Assembly (NCBI RefSeq): GCF_025583945.1 | Contig: NZ_JAOEGU010000001.1 | Location: 186,001 to 250,000 of the forward strand | Direction of reading: 5' to 3' | DNA from: Methylobacter psychrophilus | GTDB lineage: Bacteria; Pseudomonadota; Gammaproteobacteria; Methylococcales; Methylomonadaceae | Length of the DNA: 64,000 nt | Shown: positions 1-8,889 of the stretch, piece after piece | Numbering within the stretch: position 1 is the first letter of the stretch | How the letters are laid out: each line of letters begins with the position of its first letter | Translations under genes and position numbers: made by a program | The notes under the pieces: model-generated | The model's input: the letters and a program-made list of their open reading frames with translations, nothing else | What the model was told of the DNA's origin: nothing | The model's database searches: none

Positions 1-1294
1 CCACCTTGCTATTGGCAAAAAGATCCCTGCCTTCCTGAACTTTTGCGCCACCGGTCCAGGAAGCCAGCACCGGTTTTTTGCTGGTCTTGGCGCCTTCAAT
101 GATACTTTGCGCGACTTGGGTGGGGTTGGTCATTGCCTGAGGTGTCAAAATAACCAGTACACCGTCGATATTTTTATCTTTAAGGCAAATATCCAATGCT
201 TTCTGGTAGCGTTCAGACGTGGCATCACCCAGAATATCAACAGGATTGGCATGCGACCAGTGTACGGGTAAGGCCTCATTTAACGCGTCAATACTGGCAG
301 GACTCAATTCTGCCATCATTATACCGACATCTTCGGCACGGTCGGTACTCATTACACCGGGGCCGCCGGCATTGGTAATAATCGCCAAATGATCTTTCTT
401 GACGACATAATTGTTGGCTAAAACCCGGGCAGCAGAAAATAATTCGGTAATGCTATAGACTCTAACCACGCCAGCTCGGGCAATGGCGGCATCAAAGACA
501 CTGTCACCGCCAACCATGGCTCCCGTATGTGACATGGCGGCTTTGCAACCGGCTTCATGACGACCTGATTTAATCAGGATAACCGGCTTTAAACGTGCGG
601 CAGCTTTAAGGCCACTTAAAAAACGCCGTGCATCGCGTATACCTTCCACATACATCAAGATACCGGTAGTTTTACTATCGGTTGCGAGATAATCCAGTAC
701 TTCACCAAAATCAATATCAGCGGCACCACCCATTGAGACAACGGTTGAAAAACCGATATCTTGCACTTTAGCCCAGTCCAGGATTGCTGTGCAAATGGCA
801 CCTGATTGCGATAATAGTGCCAGACTGCCATCTTTAACCGTACCATCACCGAATGTCGCATTAAGGTATCCACTAGGGCGAATAACGCCCAGACAGTTCG
901 GCCCGATAATACGGATACTGTAGCGGTGAGCAATATCCAATACTTCTTGTTGCAGTCGTTTTCCTTCTGATCCCAGTTCACCAAAGCCGGCAGTAATAAT
1001 AATGATCGAGGTAACCCCTTTTTCACCACATTGCTGAACAATACCGGGGACACTGGGTGCCGGTGTGGCAATAACTACCAAGTCCAAATCTTCAGGAACA
1101 GCATTCAGGTCAGGATAAGCTTTTAAACCTAATAATTCGTCACGTTTATTGTTGACAGGATAAAGGCCGCCTTTAAAGCCGGCTTCTTGCATATTAAGTA
1201 ATAGCCGATAACCGACACTGTTTTCGCGTTCTGACGCACCAACAATGGCAACTGATTTAGGGGTGAAAAAACGGTTTAAATAATGAGGGCCCAT
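1..1294 (-). CDS. NDP-forming acyl-CoA synthetase / acetate-CoA ligase alpha-type protein (3' part outside window)
   Basis: My translation of the reverse strand runs open from an ATG at 1294 to the window edge (431 codons, no stop). The N-terminus has a CoA-binding Rossmann fold (FFTPKSVAIVGASE), followed by the succinyl-CoA-ligase-like flavodoxin region with SQSGA and a SHTGA motif that carries the usual phosphohistidine of ADP-forming acetyl-CoA synthetases. The family converts acyl-CoA, NDP and phosphate to acid, CoA and NTP; longer members fused to a GNAT domain act as lysine acetyltransferases (Pat). The missing C-terminus decides between these two. A GGAG ribosome site lies 7 nt upstream of the ATG. 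The gene is divergent from the MazG-like gene. Family call is firm; substrate is unknown. Confidence 0.85.
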   Translation of the reverse strand, partial: MGPHYLNRFFTPKSVAIVGASERENSVGYRLLLNMQEAGFKGGLYPVNNKRDELLGLKAYPDLNAVPEDLDLVVIATPAPSVPGIVQQCGEKGVTSIIIITAGFGELGSEGKRLQQEVLDIAHRYSIRIIGPNCLGVIRPSGYLNATFGDGTVKDGSLALLSQSGAICTAILDWAKVQDIGFSTVVSMGGAADIDFGEVLDYLATDSKTTGILMYVEGIRDARRFLSGLKAAARLKPVILIKSGRHEAGCKAAMSHTGAMVGGDSVFDAAIARAGVVRVYSITELFSAARVLANNYVVKKDHLAIITNAGGPGVMSTDRAEDVGIMMAELSPASIDALNEALPVHWSHANPVDILGDATSERYQKALDICLKDKNIDGVLVILTPQAMTNPTQVAQSIIEGAKTSKKPVLASWTGGAKVQEGRDLFANSKV

Positions 1295-1703
1295 TGATGC
1301 TCCGTAGTAAGAAAAATAGCTTGATTAATATGATATAGAATAAAAGTTTTCAATGACTAACAAAGTGTTAAGAATTAAATGCAACTCATTGATAATAAAG
1401 TATTTTATTGGTATTTATGAGTCCGTATAAATGCATCGCTTCAGCTTGTTTTTATCTGTCGATAGTCAAAAGTCGATTAACAAAAATGCAGAAAAGTAAT
1501 AGACTTGTGACTTTAATTTTTAAGGGTAAGTTATATTCTGTGACATGCTCATTGTCAACCACCTATCGCCCCAAGAAGTTAAAACCTTAAATACTGTGTG
1601 TAAATTTGCTGGCTGCCGAGCCAAAAAGTCGGGCGTATGATTATTTTCCATAAAAACTTTTAGTTTTAAACAAGCTGCTTATTAACTGATAAAGGTAAAA
1701 GCC
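1295..1703. other. Intergenic region, divergent promoters expected
   Basis: A 409-bp AT-rich stretch between two divergently transcribed genes. It should hold the promoters of both. I see no convincing -35/-10 pair, RNA gene or conserved ORF; a 60-codon open frame at 1408-1590 looks accidental because it has no ribosome site and no recognisable sequence. Confidence 0.5.
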
Positions 1704-2222
1704 ATGAATAAAAACTTGCAGTTGGTTAGAGAATTTCACGATGTATTTTCATGCCGTCAGGCACAACAGGGAGCCAATCTGTCCTTATCCGAGATGGATA
1801 TTATCCTGCGTCAAGGCTTGCTTATGGAGGAGGGGAGTCAGTTATTTAAAGCGTTTAAAGCCGGGGATATGGTTGCTATTTTAGCCGCGATGATTAATCT
1901 GTCTTATTGCGCCTTGCAAGCTATTGCTATTGCCGGAGCGGATGTTTTGGACAGGCCGGTAGCGTGGCAACATGATGGTCATATCATCTCTTTAATGCGA
2001 CTTTTTTCTGATAAGATTAATCATTGTACCTCGGGTAACCCTGAAGATTATTCAGCGGTTTATTGTTTATGTGCTTATTTATCGAGAAGTTTTATTAATG
2101 CAGATTTTGATAAAGCGTTTCAAATGATTCATGATGGTAAAATGTCGCAAGTGGGAGATGAACAACCCGAGGAAATACCAAAACATAAAGTAGGTGATTT
2201 GAGTGATTGTCTTTATGAATAA
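1704..2222 (+). CDS. MazG-like (all-alpha NTP pyrophosphohydrolase fold) protein with degenerate metal site
   Basis: This 172-residue protein follows the pattern of the phosphoribosyl-ATP/MazG-like pyrophosphohydrolase family: an N-terminal helix with a REFH motif, then EE at residues 42-43, a GD turn at 54-55, and a helix ending in a conserved Tyr. Active members bind magnesium through EExxE and ExxD and hydrolyse nucleoside triphosphates to monophosphates. Here the third acid of EExxE is Gln46, and the ELxD helix reads AAMIN, so at least two ligands are missing. It may be inactive or act as a regulatory or structural protein. It is followed after 69 nt by the pterin dehydratase gene in the same direction and is probably co-transcribed. 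The C-terminal 40 residues are polar and not recognised. Confidence 0.6.
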   Translation: MNKNLQLVREFHDVFSCRQAQQGANLSLSEMDIILRQGLLMEEGSQLFKAFKAGDMVAILAAMINLSYCALQAIAIAGADVLDRPVAWQHDGHIISLMRLFSDKINHCTSGNPEDYSAVYCLCAYLSRSFINADFDKAFQMIHDGKMSQVGDEQPEEIPKHKVGDLSDCLYE

Positions 2223-2291
2223 TAGAATGCAATCCACGATGATTAAATGCTTATATTTCTACACGATTTTTTAAAATAAAGGTGGGTTATT

Positions 2292-2675
2292 ATGGGCTGG
2301 AGAGATAAAACACAAGATGAAACCTATTCTGATGAAGAGGTGGAAAGTCGATTGAAGGAATATTTACCACACTGGTATCTGGAGAATGGCTGGATTCGCC
2401 GTAAATATAGAACCAGTGGCTGGAAAGGGACGTTAATGGTGGTTAATACGGTAGGCCATTTGGCGGAAGCGGCGTTTCATCATCCTGATCTTACGGTATC
2501 TTATGCTTTTGTGATTGTTAAATTAATGAATCATGCCGCAAAAGGCATTACCAATAAGGATTTTGAATTAGCTCAGAAAATCGAAGAAGTCATTATGTGG
2601 CAACCGGGTAAATACGGTGGTGCATTAGAAGGTACGCCCGATGATCCACGGTTTAAATATATTAAATATGATTAA
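2292..2675 (+). CDS. Pterin-4-alpha-carbinolamine dehydratase family protein
   Basis: A 127-residue protein with the DCoH/PCD signature: HHPD near residue 64, then KLMNH and KGITNKDFELAQKIE. The histidine pair and the third active-site histidine (in KLMNH) are all present, so dehydration of 4a-hydroxy-tetrahydropterin is chemically plausible. PCD regenerates pterin cofactor for aromatic amino acid hydroxylases, and also occurs where no hydroxylase is encoded nearby, as here. About 25 residues of charged extension precede the core, so it is slightly longer than the typical 95-110 residues. The start follows an AAAGGTGGG ribosome site. The gene ends just before a strong hairpin at 2692-2730. 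Confidence 0.85.
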   Translation: MGWRDKTQDETYSDEEVESRLKEYLPHWYLENGWIRRKYRTSGWKGTLMVVNTVGHLAEAAFHHPDLTVSYAFVIVKLMNHAAKGITNKDFELAQKIEEVIMWQPGKYGGALEGTPDDPRFKYIKYD

Positions 2676-2691
2676 ACCCCGATTAAAGCAT

Positions 2692-2730
2692 TGTCCACGA
2701 AAAGCACTAAATAAATGCTTTTCGTGTACA
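2692..2730. terminator. Hairpin terminator between convergent genes
   Basis: Arms at 2692-2706 and 2716-2730 pair over 15 bp with one mismatch (inner perfect stem CACGAAAAGCA/TGCTTTTCGTG) around a 9-nt loop. It sits between the ends of the convergent pterin dehydratase and rlpA genes. A run of A before and T after within the stem means it could stop transcription from both sides. Confidence 0.75.
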
Positions 2731-2769
2731 TTGGTTTTAAACTCCTTCCGATAGTGACACTAAAGCCGC

Positions 2770-3309
2770 TTAATCATTTTCAGCCAAATTACCGATATAT
2801 TCAATTTTCACGTTAGCCACGCCATGTACGCCTATTTTTTTTGCGGCACCTTTTGATAAATCAATCAATCTGTTTTTTTTAAAGGGGCCGCGATCGTTAA
2901 CCAATACAATGATCGAGCGTCCATTACCCAAATTGGTTACCCGCACTTTGCTGGGTAACGGTAATGTTTTGTGCGCGGCGGTATATTCTTTGGGCTTAAA
3001 TCGGGTGCCCATGGCAGTACGGTTACCTGATTCATAGCCATACCAGGAGGCCAAGCCTTGCTCACTATAGCCTACAGCGGAGGCCATTGGATAGTAAGTT
3101 TTACCTTTTACCTTATAAGGCCTGTTGTAGGCGGCTTTATGACCAGAGCTATGATGACGGGATGTTTGCGGTGCCGTTGCCGGAGATTCTGATAAGGTTG
3201 GCTCGGAAGCACAACCACTCAGCAAGCCACTTAACAGCATTAACCCAACCAGAAATCCGGTGGGTAGGTGATATTTTGCTCTATAAAAATAGCTTGGATA
3301 AGGCATCAT
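2770..3309 (-). CDS. rlpA: RlpA-like septal lytic transglycosylase lipoprotein
   Basis: A 179-residue lipoprotein: a hydrophobic signal ends in the lipobox LLSGC with Cys33, so it should be anchored in the outer membrane. Residues about 85-170 form the double-psi beta-barrel of RlpA, with GLASWYG, NGRSIIVLVNDRGPF (catalytic Asp) and a closing DLSKGAAKKIG. RlpA cleaves naked glycan strands at the septum. No SPOR domain is attached, so this is the short form; a SPOR domain is instead present in the neighbouring transpeptidase. It lies 15 nt downstream of that gene on the same strand, so the two envelope enzymes probably form one operon. A GGAAAAT sequence precedes the start. Confidence 0.9.
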   Translation of the reverse strand: MMPYPSYFYRAKYHLPTGFLVGLMLLSGLLSGCASEPTLSESPATAPQTSRHHSSGHKAAYNRPYKVKGKTYYPMASAVGYSEQGLASWYGYESGNRTAMGTRFKPKEYTAAHKTLPLPSKVRVTNLGNGRSIIVLVNDRGPFKKNRLIDLSKGAAKKIGVHGVANVKIEYIGNLAEND

Positions 3310-3324
3310 ATTTTCCGAATATCG

Positions 3325-4731
3325 TTAGTCTTTTGAAATTAACCGAGGTTTTACCGGTTTAACATCAAGTTCAAAATCCATTTGAATGCGTTTTGCGATG
3401 CTATTAACTTCTTTTTTATTTTTAAAAGGCCCTGCGATAACTTGATAGCCAGCATCTTTTTTAATTTTACGCGCAGGAATAATCGGCCCTTGATGATTAA
3501 GCATGGTTGCCAGTTCTTGCGCTTCTATCTCGTTGTCAAAACTGGCCACTAAAATCGACCAGTCGCTATCTTTTAATTCTGCAACAACCGGTTGTTGATA
3601 GAGTTGTTCCGGGTGTTTTAGCAGCACTGCGTTTGTAGAAAGGCTTGCCAAGTCGGGGCTTTGGCTTAGGATGGGGACGGGAATGCCATCCGCGCGCTCT
3701 ATAATTTGATCGACTTTTTCCCAATCGATAGCAACATTTTTCTTGGTACTGATTTTATGTAATGCTTTTAATAACTGTTTTTTTAGTTGCGGCTTATCCT
3801 TTGCCCATTTTTGCAGCGGTTCGGTCGCTTCAAGATACAGCATATCCTGATGCCAGCCAGCCAGATAGGGCTGGTGAACTATTTGTACCGGCATGCCTAC
3901 TGAAGCCTGCTTGAATAATACTTCAATATCCTCGGGATAAAGTTGTATGCAACCGTGGCTAATTTGCATACCGATGCCATAAGGTTTGTTGGTGCCGTGG
4001 ATGAGATAACTGGGAAAACCAAGGCGCATGGCATAAAGCCCTAGCGGATTATTAGGACCTGAGGTGACTACATCAGGTAACGGGTCGCCTTTTTCCAGAT
4101 GTTCTTTGTGTATGGAGGCAGGTACCACCCAACTCGGGTTGGCTTTTTTGGCGATGATACTGGTTAATCCTCTTGGGGTATTCCAGCCTTGACGGCCAAT
4201 GCCAACAGGATAAGTAATGACTTTGTCCGACGGTTTTTTGGGGTAGTAAAACAAGCGCATATTTGCCAGATTAAGAACAATACCTTTATGGGGCATATCC
4301 GGCAGAATAAATTGCAAAGGCAATAATACGCGGCTATTTAATGGCGGCGTCCACGGAGAAACAGAAGGGTTGGCTCTGCTGATATCGTTATAACCCAAGC
4401 CAAAATGACGGGCAATATCAGACAGTGTGTCATTTTCTTGGGTGTTTACTGCGGCAATCGTGCCGACCACCGTTTGTCCGTCGGCTAACTGAAACTCATG
4501 GGTTTCCAGGTTTTCTATTTGTGGCTGAGTCTTTTGCTGACTATCTTCATCCCGAAAAGTCAGATCTTCGTTTAGATCGGGGAAAAATTTCAGATGTTGA
4601 CAACCGCTCATTAAAATACTGATCAGTATTATGCCGACTAATTGGATAGCGGGAGATGTTGATTTTTTAAAGTCTGCCAGGTGCATTTGAATGTTATCCA
4701 AAGGTGATGTATTCACAGTGATCAATACCAC
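3325..4731 (-). CDS. L,D-transpeptidase lipoprotein with LysM, YkuD and SPOR domains
   Basis: A 468-residue periplasmic enzyme. In order: lipobox LMSGC (Cys44), a LysM-like peptidoglycan-binding segment at about 95-140, a YkuD catalytic domain at about 148-290 with HGTN (His245), SHGC (His259) and catalytic Cys261, and a C-terminal SPOR repeat at about 390-465. YkuD enzymes form 3-3 peptidoglycan cross-links or attach lipoproteins to the wall; the SPOR domain usually targets denuded glycan at the division site. The first codon used is GTG. An ATG at 4686 (residue 16) would give a more ordinary signal peptide and is a good alternative. The combination of LysM, YkuD and SPOR next to RlpA points to septal wall remodelling (inference). 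Confidence 0.88.
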   Translation of the reverse strand: MVLITVNTSPLDNIQMHLADFKKSTSPAIQLVGIILISILMSGCQHLKFFPDLNEDLTFRDEDSQQKTQPQIENLETHEFQLADGQTVVGTIAAVNTQENDTLSDIARHFGLGYNDISRANPSVSPWTPPLNSRVLLPLQFILPDMPHKGIVLNLANMRLFYYPKKPSDKVITYPVGIGRQGWNTPRGLTSIIAKKANPSWVVPASIHKEHLEKGDPLPDVVTSGPNNPLGLYAMRLGFPSYLIHGTNKPYGIGMQISHGCIQLYPEDIEVLFKQASVGMPVQIVHQPYLAGWHQDMLYLEATEPLQKWAKDKPQLKKQLLKALHKISTKKNVAIDWEKVDQIIERADGIPVPILSQSPDLASLSTNAVLLKHPEQLYQQPVVAELKDSDWSILVASFDNEIEAQELATMLNHQGPIIPARKIKKDAGYQVIAGPFKNKKEVNSIAKRIQMDFELDVKPVKPRLISKD

Positions 4732-4866
4732 AGCGGTTAACAGTTATGGTATTGGCCATTTTAATACAAGGAAACTTAATGGAATATTAAAGCGCAACTA
4801 AAATAGTGTCCAGCCACCAGTGATAGCCCTTGCAAAATGTGAGTCTATTTTTAGCTGAAAATTGCC

Positions 4867-5790
4867 TTATGGCAAGGCGCGAAGCCAGTAAGTTTTATGC
4901 ATACTAAAGTATCGACGAATAGCTTGTGGCAAGCCTCGATGCAAATTACCCAACTTGAAACCCAGCCATTTTAAACCTGTTCGCAGCGCTGCGGAGGGAA
5001 TTAGCCAAGGCGCCTGTTTAAGCAGGTAACGCATTTCCGAGATCACAAAACGTAAACCTTCACCGGATGCGCCGCCAAATGTTTGTTGTAGCCACGACGT
5101 ATTGGTATGAAACACACCGATATCAAAGTAACGCTTAAATTCATCCACAAAACTGTAGTTATGAGAGTGGAATACTTGGGCATCGGCGCAGTAGGCGATT
5201 TTCCAGCCGCCAACCAACATTTTTCCGGCGACATAAGTATCTTCGTTCATGATGGTATGGACTGGGAAACCGCCCACTTGCATGAGTGCGCTACGCCGAT
5301 AAGCCGAAAAAGAATTGGATATAAAGACCGTTTTAATACCAAAGCGGGTGCGGTCTTCCATACTCCGTAATTGGCTTTCGGCGGGATAATTAAACAGACG
5401 CGCATGTGCAGCCATGGGACCTGCATCCTGATGTGGAAGTTGGCGCCCATAAGCCGCACCAACCTGCTCATCATTGAATGCGGCTAACAGGCATTCGATA
5501 GCATCGGCACTGGCTAATAAAGCATCTTGAGTCAGAAATACGATGATATCCATTGCCGACAGCTTGTTCACGCCAAACTGGCGAGTGCCGCCGTGATTAA
5601 ACTCCGACCTGGAAATTACCTCGACAATAAAACCTTGGGCTCGTGCCAAGGCGACGGTAGCGTCGCTGGAAGAAGAGTCAATGACCAACAGGTAATCCGG
5701 TTTTCGGGTCTGTTGTGCGAAGGCTGTTAGCCATGATTCCCAGAGACTCCCCGCATTTAACGTGGGGACGATAAGACCGACCTTAATCAT
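4867..5790 (-). CDS. Glycosyltransferase family 2 (rhamnosyltransferase-like)
   Basis: A 307-residue GT-A fold enzyme. The N-terminus IVPTLNAG, the nucleotide-site DSSSSD and a GGTRQFG segment resemble bacterial rhamnosyltransferases. NEDTY near residue 180 is a candidate for the later conserved acidic motif. No membrane segment is evident apart from a weakly amphipathic C-terminus. It is the last gene of the exopolysaccharide locus. Its ATG overlaps the stop of the preceding GT4 gene by one base (TAATG), which implies translational coupling. Donor and acceptor sugars cannot be told from sequence. Confidence 0.85.
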   Translation of the reverse strand: MIKVGLIVPTLNAGSLWESWLTAFAQQTRKPDYLLVIDSSSSDATVALARAQGFIVEVISRSEFNHGGTRQFGVNKLSAMDIIVFLTQDALLASADAIECLLAAFNDEQVGAAYGRQLPHQDAGPMAAHARLFNYPAESQLRSMEDRTRFGIKTVFISNSFSAYRRSALMQVGGFPVHTIMNEDTYVAGKMLVGGWKIAYCADAQVFHSHNYSFVDEFKRYFDIGVFHTNTSWLQQTFGGASGEGLRFVISEMRYLLKQAPWLIPSAALRTGLKWLGFKLGNLHRGLPQAIRRYFSMHKTYWLRALP

Positions 5791-6989
5791 TATAAAGACT
5801 CCTTGACCAGTTGTTGTGGCTGATTTGTTTGATTACGACTATTTAATACTTGCCAGACCTGTTCACCTAATTTAACGGGATTAAGCTGTTGTTCGACATA
5901 CTGCCTGCCACTCCAGGACATTTGTTCCCACTTTAAACCATCGCCTACTGCTTGCGCTTTACGTAGCACTTCGCAGACGGAAGCTTCTGTTCTATCAAAA
6001 ACAAAGCCGGCCCCCGCCGATTCCAGGTGATCCCATGCCAAGCCTTTGGCTACCAATACCGGACGTCCTACAGCCATGGCTTCGGCAACCACATTGCCAA
6101 AATTCTCGCGCATACCGCCAGCTTCTTCCAAGCCTGAAGGCAATACGAGGAAATGGCTGGTCGCCAACAAGTCCAGTACTTCGTCGCGCTCCAGATAACC
6201 GTTATAACGAATAGCGCCTTGGGCCTGCTCAACCAGCGCCTGAAACTCTTCAAAATAATCGCCATTGACGCTTCTGCCGGCAATCAACAATCGATCCGCA
6301 GGACGGCGAACTTTTAGCCAGGCTCTGATAAAGGCGTTGATGCCTTTTTCTTGCTGAATGTGTCCCAAAAAGCAGATATTCATGCCTTCCTCGTCAGGAT
6401 AGGGCGCGACCTTAATATCCCGGCTATCGATACCATTAGGAACCAGTAGTACGCGGGCATCTTTGCCAAGCACGTTGCGTACGCCTTCGGCTTCGGTTTC
6501 ACTGGTGCAATGTATGGCGATAGCCCGGCTCAGAGTCGGAAAGGTCAACCATTTATAGAATAGCCATTTGTGGGGTTTTTCCCTGCGTATCAGCTCAACA
6601 TGCTCCGGCATTAGTCCGCCATGTATCGCTACCATAAACGGGCGGCGCAGCACGACACAAAAAATGGCGGCAAGCGTCGATGGCCAAGTGGCAATGCCGT
6701 GGATATAAACTACCGGTGCCTGCAAGCACAGCTTAAACAGCAGCGGGATGGCGCCCAGGCCAAAGCCCCAACGCCTGAATCCATAGCAACGATAAAGTTT
6801 AACGTCAACTTGCTCGCCAAGATGCACGTTCTCAGGCTGCAGACGGCCGGCAATCGATTCATCGGAGGCGACCAGGACCATTTTATGATCTCGTTCTGCC
6901 CAGGCTTTGGTTAAAACACTGGCCGTAACGGATACGCCGCCATAACCTTTGGCTGGGGGTATATGTGTGGTTACAATAGCTACTTTCAT
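5790..6989 (-). CDS. Glycosyltransferase family 4 (GT-B)
   Basis: About 399 residues. The N-terminal half starts MKVAIVTTHIPPAKGYGGV (Gly-rich acceptor-side loop); the C-terminal half has VPNGID, FLGHIQQEKGI and a final EX7E-type motif (EEAGGMRENFGNVVAEAMAVG) typical of retaining GT4 sugar transferases. The frame is open back to 7034, but the ATG at 6989 is preceded by AGGAG at 7 nt and matches the family N-terminus. Cytoplasmic, acting on the growing lipid-linked repeat unit. It is coupled to the following GT2 gene by a one-base overlap. Confidence 0.88.
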   Translation of the reverse strand: MKVAIVTTHIPPAKGYGGVSVTASVLTKAWAERDHKMVLVASDESIAGRLQPENVHLGEQVDVKLYRCYGFRRWGFGLGAIPLLFKLCLQAPVVYIHGIATWPSTLAAIFCVVLRRPFMVAIHGGLMPEHVELIRREKPHKWLFYKWLTFPTLSRAIAIHCTSETEAEGVRNVLGKDARVLLVPNGIDSRDIKVAPYPDEEGMNICFLGHIQQEKGINAFIRAWLKVRRPADRLLIAGRSVNGDYFEEFQALVEQAQGAIRYNGYLERDEVLDLLATSHFLVLPSGLEEAGGMRENFGNVVAEAMAVGRPVLVAKGLAWDHLESAGAGFVFDRTEASVCEVLRKAQAVGDGLKWEQMSWSGRQYVEQQLNPVKLGEQVWQVLNSRNQTNQPQQLVKESL

Positions 6990-7100
6990 CGTATTTCTCC
7001 TGAAACTGTTGGTGAATAAATATTTTAGGTTCAAGGTTCAAGACGAAAGGCAAAAGAGACTGTCTGCCATTTTACCCTTTACACCTTGTACCTTGACGTC

Positions 7101-7955
7101 TTACCTTCCGTAGGCAAAAAATCCACGCCAAATACCGACGAGATTGTAAAAAGAATAAGCCAGTTTTTTAGGGTTTAATGAAATCAGAGCGAACAGCATT
7201 TTCAGCAGGGGAGCGACAAACATTTTGCGGGCAATGTAGTACAGAATGTATACATCCAGCTGATTGGCAAATTTTCTGATATAGGCGCCAACTCCGGTGG
7301 AATACATCAACATTCTTCCGGTTCCCAGCTTGTAGTGATCTTTATCGGGGTGATAAATTTTTATTCCCGGGGTATAAAAGGCCGTATTGCCTACCCGAAG
7401 TAAACGGTACAAAAGTTCAAAACCTTCGCCTCCGGAATATTTGGAGCCAATGCCAAAGTCGTGATCCAAGTGGAATTGCTTGGCATCAATCTTGTTTCGA
7501 TCAAAAAACTGCGTGAACTCCACGCCCATCATTTGGAAGCGTGAAAAATATTGGGCTTTACTGCTGTTAACACCGATGCTAAACCGGCTGGAGGAAAAAT
7601 CATAAGAACCTGCAACCAATATGGAAAGATTCTTGCGTTTGGTAAACTCGGCGACTACTTGTTTTAAAACTTCCTTGTCATAAGCGCAATCGTCATCGGG
7701 AAAGGCAACGATTCTGCCTTGGGCCAAGCCTATACCGTAGTCTCTGGCTCTGGCGTTACCGACAAAATCCACTTTTATATGCCGCACAGTAAGGCAATCG
7801 TTAAACTGCCCAACGATAGCGTCAATTTTACCGTCCCTGTTTTGATCGATGATGATCAACTCAAAATTTTTATAGGTTTGACATGTTAGAGACGTTAAAA
7901 AATCAGCGACATCTTTATCTCTTCCCAGTGTTGCTAAAACCAACGAAATTTTCAT
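7101..7955 (-). CDS. Glycosyltransferase family 2
   Basis: About 284 residues, GT-A fold: SLVLATLGR at the start, IIDQNRDG as the nucleotide-binding region, FPDDDCAYD as the DXD metal site near residue 90, and GGEGFELLYR further on. The C-terminus has a hydrophobic stretch (LYYIARKMFVAPLLKMLFALISL) that may touch the membrane. A GTG at 7964 overlaps the upstream stop codon (GTGA) and is an alternative start; I prefer the ATG at 7955 because AAGGTGA lies 5 nt before it. Part of the exopolysaccharide operon. Confidence 0.85.
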   Translation of the reverse strand: MKISLVLATLGRDKDVADFLTSLTCQTYKNFELIIIDQNRDGKIDAIVGQFNDCLTVRHIKVDFVGNARARDYGIGLAQGRIVAFPDDDCAYDKEVLKQVVAEFTKRKNLSILVAGSYDFSSSRFSIGVNSSKAQYFSRFQMMGVEFTQFFDRNKIDAKQFHLDHDFGIGSKYSGGEGFELLYRLLRVGNTAFYTPGIKIYHPDKDHYKLGTGRMLMYSTGVGAYIRKFANQLDVYILYYIARKMFVAPLLKMLFALISLNPKKLAYSFYNLVGIWRGFFAYGR

Positions 7956-7960
7956 AGTGT

Positions 7961-8749
7961 TCACCTTGTTTGTGTACCGGCTTTTGCCTGCACATAGATA
8001 GTTGCCTCATACCAGGTAAACATGAGTGCAAATTCCAGGCCGGCAAAACCATCCAAAAAGCCACCCCGAAATACGAAGTGGTATAAAAAACGGGCGAGAA
8101 TTCTTAGCCATGACCGTCCCAATAAAACACTTAAGCGTCCCCGATTGGTCATTACTGCATCGGAGGGTGGTTGAAGTTGTACTTCTTGTGCGGCTTTATC
8201 GACATGTTTATGCATCCATTCGATAATTTCGCCATGATAAAAATAGTGCTCGTAAGGAATCACGGCGTGTCCGATTCGGCAGCTATTAATAACGGCCTCA
8301 CCATGTCCGGTATGGTTGCGGACAAAGCGGGTGGTGTCCCTGCGTACCAGTCTTGGATGGTAAATCGGATAGCCTGGCGCGTGGTTTAAGCGTTTACCGC
8401 GCAGATAAAGTATCGATGGCACCATCATCACATCAACTGAATCAGTACCCACCATTTTGGCTTCAAACCAGTCGTAAAATGTTTGAGGGTAAATTTCGTC
8501 AGCATCAACGAATAATATCCAGGGTGTATTGATAGCGCATTGCTTGATGGCAAAGTTGCGTTGTTCAGCAAAACCCGGCCATGGGTTAACATAAATTTGG
8601 CAATCACGGCTCTTGGCTATGGTTACCGTATTGTCGGTGCTTCCCGAGTCCACTATCACAATGGGATAGTGTTGAGGGATAGCCGCCAGACAAGCTGGTA
8701 GATTGGCTTGCTCATTTTGGGTCAGAATAACAATAGTTAGCATAGTCAT
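7961..8749 (-). CDS. Glycosyltransferase family 2, WaaE/KdtX-like
   Basis: A 262-residue protein with the pattern of the WaaE-like beta-glucosyltransferase subgroup: VILTQNEQANL, IVDSGSTDNT, PWPGFAEQRNFAI and the metal-binding LFVDADE. This subgroup adds a glucose or similar sugar to lipopolysaccharide core or exopolysaccharide repeat units in the cytoplasm. The C-terminal region is aromatic and hydrophobic (FLYHFVFRGGFLDGFAGLEFALMFTWYE) and probably membrane-associated. The stop overlaps the alternative GTG start of the next gene. The length and motifs are complete. Confidence 0.87.
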   Translation of the reverse strand: MTMLTIVILTQNEQANLPACLAAIPQHYPIVIVDSGSTDNTVTIAKSRDCQIYVNPWPGFAEQRNFAIKQCAINTPWILFVDADEIYPQTFYDWFEAKMVGTDSVDVMMVPSILYLRGKRLNHAPGYPIYHPRLVRRDTTRFVRNHTGHGEAVINSCRIGHAVIPYEHYFYHGEIIEWMHKHVDKAAQEVQLQPPSDAVMTNRGRLSVLLGRSWLRILARFLYHFVFRGGFLDGFAGLEFALMFTWYEATIYVQAKAGTQTR

Positions 8750-8889
8750 GGTTTAAAATTGTTGGTATGAACTTGGAAAAACAGTGAGTCCACGAAAATT
8801 CATAGGGAAATCAAGTTGTCGATATCCATGAGCAGTGACGGTAATGTAAACATCCACCGGCATCGTCTTTCGCGGATAAAGCACCATTT

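Noticed and set aside
655-1071. 138-codon open frame on the minus strand
   Set aside because: It is in a different frame from the clear acyl-CoA synthetase sequence and is a shadow of it.
1408-1590. 60-codon open frame in the intergenic region
   Set aside because: No ribosome site and no protein-like conservation pattern.
7010-7100. Inverted CAAGGT/ACCTTG-type repeats between two transferase genes
   Set aside because: Pairing is imperfect (about 11 of 14) and without a T-run; simple low-complexity similarity is enough to explain it.
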